Shown in pieces: positions 57,933 to 64,000 of a stretch of DNA of 64,000 nt. Within the stretch, counting starts at the first letter, position 1; every line of letters starts with the position of its first letter. This stretch comes from Lolium rigidum. Its lineage: Eukaryota; Streptophyta; Magnoliopsida; Poales; Poaceae. The stretch covers positions 341,075,484 to 341,139,483 of the forward strand of contig NC_061508.1 of the NCBI RefSeq assembly GCF_022539505.1, read 5' to 3'. The notes beneath the pieces were generated by a model. The model was given only the letters and a program-made list of their open reading frames with translations, was not told where the DNA came from and made no database searches. The position numbers and the translations under genes were made by a program.

Positions 57933-60900
57933 ATGGGCTCCAACGGCCCCCCCGTCGACCCCATCGCCGCCACGTCCGCCGCCGCCACCAACACCACCAC
58001 CGCCACCACCGCCGCCATGACCGGCGCCCACGCGCTGCAGGGAGCCGCCGACGCCTCCAACGGAGACCAGGCCGCCGCCGCCCCCACGGGCCTCGACCTC
58101 CTACCGGCTACTTTGGCGGAGCTCGCCGACAGTCTCCGCGCCATCCGTTTCGAGCTCGCGTAGATCAAGGCCGGCCAGCACCCGCCGCCCCCACCACCCG
58201 CCGTTCCACCGCCGCCCCCACCGGCCGCCGTTCCGCCGCCGCCCCCACCGCCCGCCTCCGCCGCCAGCAACGGTCGCCCCGCGTGGTGGCCGCCATCGCC
58301 TTCGCCAATTCCCACATGGATCGACGCGTCGCCCGTCTACACTCAGACTGCGGCGCGGACGACGGTTCAGCAGCCCGCCCACCCCTTTGGCGGTCCTGGC
58401 GGGTTTGCGGCCCCCTTCGCCGCGAGCACGTCCTTCAACCCGGGCCGCCGGGGGGCGCCCCCGAGGTCCCGCCTCGGCTCGGCAGCCGCCCCGCTTCACC
58501 AAGCCGGAGTTCGCCACCTACGACGGCGCCTCCGATCCCCGAGCCGGCCGAACCGGTGTGAGCGGTTCTTTCGGGGCGGCGGACGCTCGGCGCCGACCGC
58601 ACGTGGATCGCCTCCTATCACTTACGGGCGCCGCGCGGACTTGGTATTACGCCCTCGAGCGGGACGAGGGCGGGATGCCGTCTCGGGAGCGCTTCCGCGA
58701 CCTGTGCCTCCAGCGGTTTGGGCCGACCCTACGCGGAAGCCGCCTCGCCGAGCTGGGACGCCTCACCTTCACCACCACGGTCCAGGACTTCACCGACCGT
58801 TTTCAGGCGCTCGCGTGCCATGCCCCGGGCGTCTCGGCGCGGCAGCGGCAGCCTCCCCGACTACATCCGCGTCGACGTCGAGATGCGCGAGCCTGCGGAC
58901 CTGCAGATGGCCATGTACTACGCACGGGCCTACGAGCAGCGCGCCATCGCCATGCAGCAGGTCTACGCGCAACGTGGCAGCGCTCGTCCCGCGCTCCGAC
59001 CCGCCCCGACGCCCACCGCCCCGCCGCGCCCCGCGCCGGCCGCCACTTCCGCGGGCCTCTCTGCGCCGACTCGCCCCTTCAAGCGGCCGGCGGCCGTGGA
59101 GCAACTCGAGCGGCGCCGCCGGGGGCTGTGCTTCAGCTGCGACGAGAAGTACGCGCCGGGCCACACGTGCGCCCGCCTCTTCTACCCGGAGACCGTCGAC
59201 GACGCCGACGTGGAGGCCCTCACCGCCGAGGCTCGCGGCCGCCACCGTCACGCGAGGCCGGTGTCACGACCTACGCGCCGGTCGACGCGTCCGCCTTTGT
59301 CGTCTCTCTTCATGCTATGGCGGGCATCAAGACGGCAAAGACGATGCTGCTCCCGGTGACGATCAATGGGGAGCGTCTCACTGCGCTGGTGGACACGGGC
59401 TCGACGCACAACTTCCTATCCAACACCGCCATGCGCCACGTCGCTCTCCAGCCGGCGGGATCGGAGAAGTACAGCGTCACCGTCGCCAACGGGGACCGTC
59501 TTACGTGCCAGGGCGTGGCGCGACAGGTTCCCGTGCTCGTAGGCGACGAGCCATTCTCCATCGACTGCGTCGGCATCGACTTGGGCTGCTACGACTTCAT
59601 CCTCGGCCTCGACTTCTTGAGCACCTTAGGCCCCATCCTTTGGGACCTCGACGTGCTGTCCCTCATCTTCTGGCGCGAGGGTGGCCGCCGTGTTCATTGG
59701 ACGGGCTTGGGCAGCACCGGCGCATCCCCGCAGCTCCACCTGATGGCTGCCGCGCTTGACGAGGCGCACCCGCTCCTGGCCGACTTACTGCAGCAGCACG
59801 GCGACCTCTTCGACGAGTCGCAGGGCCTCCCTCCCTCGCGGCCCTGTGACCACCGCATACACCTGCTGCCGAACACGGCGCTCATCGCTGTGCGGCCGTA
59901 CCGGTACCCCCAGCTGCAGAAGGACGAGCTCGAGCGCCAGGTGGCGGTCATGCTAGCACAGGGCATCATCCGGATTTCGACGTCGCCGTTCTGCGCCCCC
60001 GTGCTCTTGGTGCGCAAGACCGACGGCACGTGGCGCTTCTGCATCGACTTTCGCGCCCTCAACACCGTCACGTCCAAGGACAAGTTCCCCATCCCCGTCG
60101 TGGATGAGCTCCTGGACGAGCTGCATGGCGCGCGCTTCTTCACCAAGCTCGACTTGCGCTCGGGCTATCATCGAGTGCGCATGCACCGGACGACATCGCC
60201 AAGAAGGCGTTCCGCACTCACCATGGCCACTACGAGTTTTTGGTGATGCCGTTCGGCCTCTCCAACGCGCCGGCGACCTTCCAGGCCCTGATGAACGACG
60301 TGCTCAGCCCCTACTTACGATGCTTTGTGCTTGTTTTCTTTGATGATATTTTGATCTACGAGCGCATCCCGGGCGGAGCACTGCGAGCATGTGGCCATCA
60401 TCTTCAACGAGCTTCGAGCGCATCGTCTTCATCTCAAGCGCTCGAAGTGCTCGTTTGGCACGACCTCCGTCGCATACTTGGGCCACGTCATCTCCGCCGA
60501 CGGTGTCGCGATGGGCGCGGACAAGGTCGCCGCCGTCGCAGCCTGGCCGACGCCCCAGTCGCCGCGAGCTCTTCGCGGATTTTGGGCCTCGCGGGATACT
60601 ACCGGCGGTACATCCAGGACTTCGGCCTCATCGCCGCGCCTCTCACCCGCCTACTTCGCCGCGACGCTTTCTCCTGGGACGAGGAGGCGGCCACGGCCTT
60701 CGCCGCCCTGCAGCGGGCACTCACGACGGGCCCCGTTCTTCAGAAGCCGGACTTCGACGAGCCGTTTGTGGTGGACTGCGACGCCTCCGGCATCGGCTTC
60801 GGCGCCGTCCTTCACCAGGGCGAGGGGCCACTCGCTTTCTTCAGCCGCCCCTTCGCCGCGCGCCACCACAAGCTCGCCGCATATGAGCGCGAGCTGATCG

Positions 60901-62671
60901 GGCTGGTCCGAGCGGTGCGCCCGCGGCGGGCGTATCTTTGGGGCCGGACGTTCCGTGTGCGCACGGACCACTACAGCCTGAAGTTCTTGCTGGATCGGCG
61001 CCTCTCCACGGTGCCGCAGGCATCGGTGGATCAGCAAGCTCTTCGGCTTCGACTTCACCGTCGAGTACCGTCCCGGCCGCCTCAACACAGTCGCCGACGC
61101 CCTGTCCCGCCGCGACATCGACGACGTCGCGGACGCGCCCACGGTCGGTGCGGCCCTCTGCATCCACTCCGGGCCATCTTTCACCTTCATCGACGAGGTT
61201 CGCCGCGCTACTACCGAGGCCGCGGATGCGCAGCAGCTGCGCCAGCGCCTGGCCGACGGCAAGCTGGCCGCGCCATGGCGCCTGGATGAGGGACTACTCC
61301 TCCATGGGCGCCGCATCTTTGTACCGGATCATGGAGACCTACGCCACCAGGCCTTGTCCTTGGCGCATTCTGCAGGTCACGAGGGCGTCCGAAGACCACC
61401 GCACCGTCTCCGCGCTAATTTTTACATTCCGGGGGATGGCGTCCCGGTGCGAGACTGGGTGCGAGCGTGTGTCACATGCCAGCGGAACAAGACGGAAATG
61501 CTCCGTCCGGCGGGCTTACTGCAACCGCTGGACGTGCCGTCCCAGGTGTGGGCGGACATCTCCATGGACTTAATTGAGGGGCTGCCGAAGGTTGGCGGCA
61601 AGTCCGTCATCCTCACGGTGGTCGACCGTTTCTCCAAGTACGCACACTTCATCGCCCTCGGCCACCCCTATATGGCGGCGTCCGTGGCACGCGCCTTCTT
61701 CGACGGCATCGTTCGCCTCCACGGTTGTCCGTCCTCCATCGTCAGTGATCGTGATCCTGTGTTCACGGGTCACGTCTGGAGGGACCTCTTTGGGTTGGCA
61801 GGCGTGAAGCTCCGCATGAGCACGGCGTTTCATCCTCAGACGGACGGCCGGTCCGAGGTCGTCAACAAGATCATCGCCATGTACCTGCGCTGCATCACCG
61901 GGGATCGTCCACGAGCTTGGGTGGACCGGTCGGCGTGGGCCGAGTATCGCTACAACACGTCCTACCACTCCGCGCTGCACACTACTCCCTTTGATGTGGT
62001 CTACGGGAGGCCACCACCGGCGATGCTTCCCTATGCGTCTGGCACGGCCCGTACTGAGACGGCGGATGACCTGCTACGTACCCGCGACGAGATACTGGCT
62101 GAGGCACGCCAGCGACTTCTTCAGGCTCAGCAGCTGGCTAGGAGGTACTATGATGCTCATCATCGCGAGGCGGAGTTTGCGGTGGACGACAGGGTCTGGC
62201 TCCGCCTTCTTCACCGGACGACCCAATCCTTGGACCCGCGCTCCCGGCGCAAGTTGGGCCCTCGTTACGCCGGTCCTTTCCGTGTCTTCGGAGCGCATCG
62301 GCAAGCTCGCCTACCGCCTCGAGTTGCCTGCGGGCTCGCGCCTCCACGGCGTCTTCAACGTCGGTCTCCTGAAGGCCTACCGGGGCGACCCTCCTTCTGC
62401 ACCACCAGCTCTTCCACCTACTTCGGATGGGCGTCTCGAGCCTGCCCCGGCTTGTGTGGCTCGCGTGTTGAAGGCCCAGCAGCGCCGTGGTGTTTGGCAC
62501 GTCTTGGTGCATTGGACAGGACTGCCAGAGGACGAGGCGACTTGGGAGAAGCTTGAAGATCTCCGCCAGCAGTTTCCAGAAGTTCAGCTCGAGGACGAGC
62601 TGTTTGAGAAGGCGGGGAGAGATGTTATGGTCGGTTTGACCTATACACGCAGGAAGCCCACTAGTGGCTAG
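57933..62671 (+). pseudogene. gag-pol of the chromovirus with multiple single-base frame breaks
   Basis: The ATG at 57933 opens an Ala/Thr/Pro-rich gag with a TAG at 58161. In order follow the capsid-like region (to about 58870), zinc knuckle CFSCDEKYAPGHTC (about 59130-59171), protease LVDTGSTHNF (about 59386), reverse transcriptase with FFDDILIY (about 60340-60362), RNase H ([14 protein letters not shown], about 60780), integrase zinc finger and core (DISMDLIEG, VSDRDPVFTG, HPQTDGRSEVVN; about 61350-62000) and chromodomain (WHVLVHWTGLPEDEATWE, about 62495-62550). The frame changes at about 58480, 58850, 59250, 60190, 60365, 60575, 61035, 61345 and 62285. The last frame ends with TAG inside the 3' LTR at 62671. 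Confidence 0.85.
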
Positions 62672-63003
62672 TTATGGGCTTAGCCCAAGTAAATTAGGGG
62701 CTGCCCAAGTAAATTAGGGGCTTAGCCCAAGTAAATTAGGGTTTAGAGGAGGCCGTCCTCCTATATAAACACTTGTATCCCTTCGAGATTAATCAGACAA
62801 TATGACAATATTCAGTATCATTACTATCTCGTCTCCTGAAGGGAGACGGGAGACCCCTGTGCCCCCGCCGCACCAACCCTAGCCGCCGCCTCCTTCCTCC
62901 GCGCCGGCGCCCAGCCGCCGGCGCCGAGCTCACCAACCTCTCCGCCCTCACTTCCACCCTTACAATCTCCGCCCTAGACCCGGTAGAACCCTAGTCCCTA
63001 CCA
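62623..63003 (+). repeat. 3' LTR of the chromovirus (381 bp)
   Basis: Compared by eye with the 5' LTR it shows about seven substitutions, all in the second half, and a small duplication of the word GACAATAT near 62804. Confidence 0.9.
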
Positions 63004-63008
63004 TTAGT

Positions 63009-64000
63009 ATATGTGTATCTCTGTTAATAAATTTCTTAACAACGCATACTAGACCATGTTGGCTCGCGTTGCCGCGCCCGTCCACTTTTATAATAATTTT
63101 TAGAATAGTAGAAACTACAAACATATTTTCATAAAATAAGGGAATTACATTTATATTAATCTACACATGTGTATATTGATTCACTAATAATAAACAAAGC
63201 TTTAATCGGTTTCAAGGATGTAATGTGGTGGGAGGAAACCATAAACCTCAGTATGATCGAGAGTAGGCGTGAAGAGGGGGAGCATAATTTGTATTTAGTA
63301 TTGGCACATAATTCTGTAAAATAAAATTGGATAAAACAAAAGACAAAGATGTGCTAAAACTTGAAGGGACACTCTAAAAATACCAAGTAGTGATTTGTTT
63401 TTCAACATTCACACGGGCAGAGATAATGTGCATATATTAGAAAGAAGGCAATTGCATATATTAGAAACTTTTATCTGTGGCGTACATGTCATAATGTAGC
63501 AACAACACTGGTACAACATGATTGAAAATGTATAATCCCTTTCCGTATGTAGAATGAGTCGTTTCCTGTTAACATACATAATGTGAATAACCGTGGATAA
63601 AAACCCCCTTTTCGGCACCTCGAAAATGGAAAATGGATTTTTCATGCACTGAAATGGAAAACTTCCTCCTGCAACATCGTAAGACATCCCAAGATGCACA
63701 TGTGTGCACAATATGGGTACATTATTACAAACTATGTCGCGATTCTATCAGTAACATTAGTCGTTTGACCTAAATGCCATGAAACCTCGAACATGATAGC
63801 TCATATTGTGAAGGATTTTTTGTGATGTATGAAATTACCCAAGTTTATTATTTTGCTTGCAACTATGACACATAATATGACAACACGCGAAGGTTTTGCA
63901 TTGTTTAAATCGTTTTTGAATTTTTTATGCCCGTTTCAAACTATATTCAAAACGGCGGGCATGAAGATCCTTCACCCGGGGAGGAGTTTCGCTAAACTTT
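63009..64000. other. AT-rich flank with one repeat shared with the CACTA interior
   Basis: No gene was recognised. The segment at about 63600-63725 (CATCCCAAGATGCACATGTG) resembles the segment at 52010-52130 inside the CACTA element in order and spacing of short words. This suggests a fragment of a related transposon. Confidence 0.4.

Larger units (their letters stand above)
57535..63003 (+). mobile_element. Chromovirus-type Ty3/gypsy element (5469 bp), complete but frameshifted
   Basis: LTRs lie at 57535-57906 and 62623-63003 (TGTTATGG to TACCA), flanked by the exact duplication TTAGT (57530-57534 and 63004-63008). The primer-binding site TGGTATCAGA (initiator tRNA-Met) is at 57910 and the purine tract GAAGGCGGGGAGAGA at 62608-62622. 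A chromodomain after the integrase marks the chromovirus branch. The small size is reminiscent of the Reina type, but that is a guess. Confidence 0.92.

Noticed and set aside
58790..59251. Minus-strand frame of 153 codons in the chromovirus
   Set aside because: Antisense to gag and its zinc knuckle; high GC explains the open frame.

Overview
This window is nuclear DNA from a large-genome grass, most likely a Triticeae species (wheat, Aegilops or a relative). Genes have several introns and GC-rich grass-like first exons. Most of the space is transposable elements of types I recognise from Triticeae: an Angela/BARE/WIS-type copia LTR, Sabrina-like gypsy LTRs, Stowaway MITEs, CACTA, Helitron and Harbinger-like elements. 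Family names are from memory and were not searched. A 100-base N run at 16421-16520 is an assembly gap.

Only two genes look intact. The first (minus strand, 4678-9196) has eight exons whose splice phases all close, giving a 1016-residue protein with a helical-repeat-like body and two C-terminal BTB domains. The second (plus strand, 42646-44775) has two exons and encodes a 433-residue lecithin:cholesterol acyltransferase-like enzyme with a complete Ser-Asp-His set. Everything else with coding character is broken: a B3-domain ORF with a one-base slip in a G7 run (14851-15319), an unrecognised multi-exon gene split by a solo LTR (20193-30758), a one-exon ORF with one in-frame TAG (31203-32018), a lysine-rich fragment (46404-48480), a FAR1/MULE-type gene (48529-51371), a Werner-type exonuclease relic (56863-57234) and the gag-pol of a chromovirus.

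Layout: 1-4.6 kb intergenic; 4.7-9.3 kb BTB gene and promoter; 9.4-14 kb small DNA transposons (hAT-type with 8-bp target duplication, Stowaway elements, a Mutator-like MITE with 11-bp duplication); 14.4-16.4 kb Harbinger-like segment carrying the B3 ORF, then two nested LTR fragments and the gap; 16.5-28.6 kb gypsy elements, including a full-length non-autonomous copy (21061-27803, duplication GGATC) inside a solo LTR (duplication ATCAC) inside a coding exon; 28.6-33.5 kb the remains of that gene, a second relic and a 50-bp tandem array; 35.0-36.3 kb a Helitron; 36.5-42.5 kb a tandem array of a roughly 0.42-kb unit split by a short LTR element, two LINE copies and a DNA transposon; 42.6-44.8 kb the acyltransferase gene; 46.3-56.3 kb two convergent broken genes, with a 4772-bp CACTA element (51451-56222, duplication TCA) placed between the TATA box and start codon of the FAR1-like gene; 57.5-63.0 kb a chromovirus (5469 bp, duplication TTAGT).

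The genes do not form a pathway. The main value of the window is a clear insertion history, read from exact target-site duplications, plus three less expected arrangements: the interrupted 0.42-kb array ending just upstream of the acyltransferase promoter, the CACTA element that carries gene fragments and splits a promoter from its gene, and the convergent FAR1-like and lysine-rich pair that resembles the layout of a MuDR-type element.
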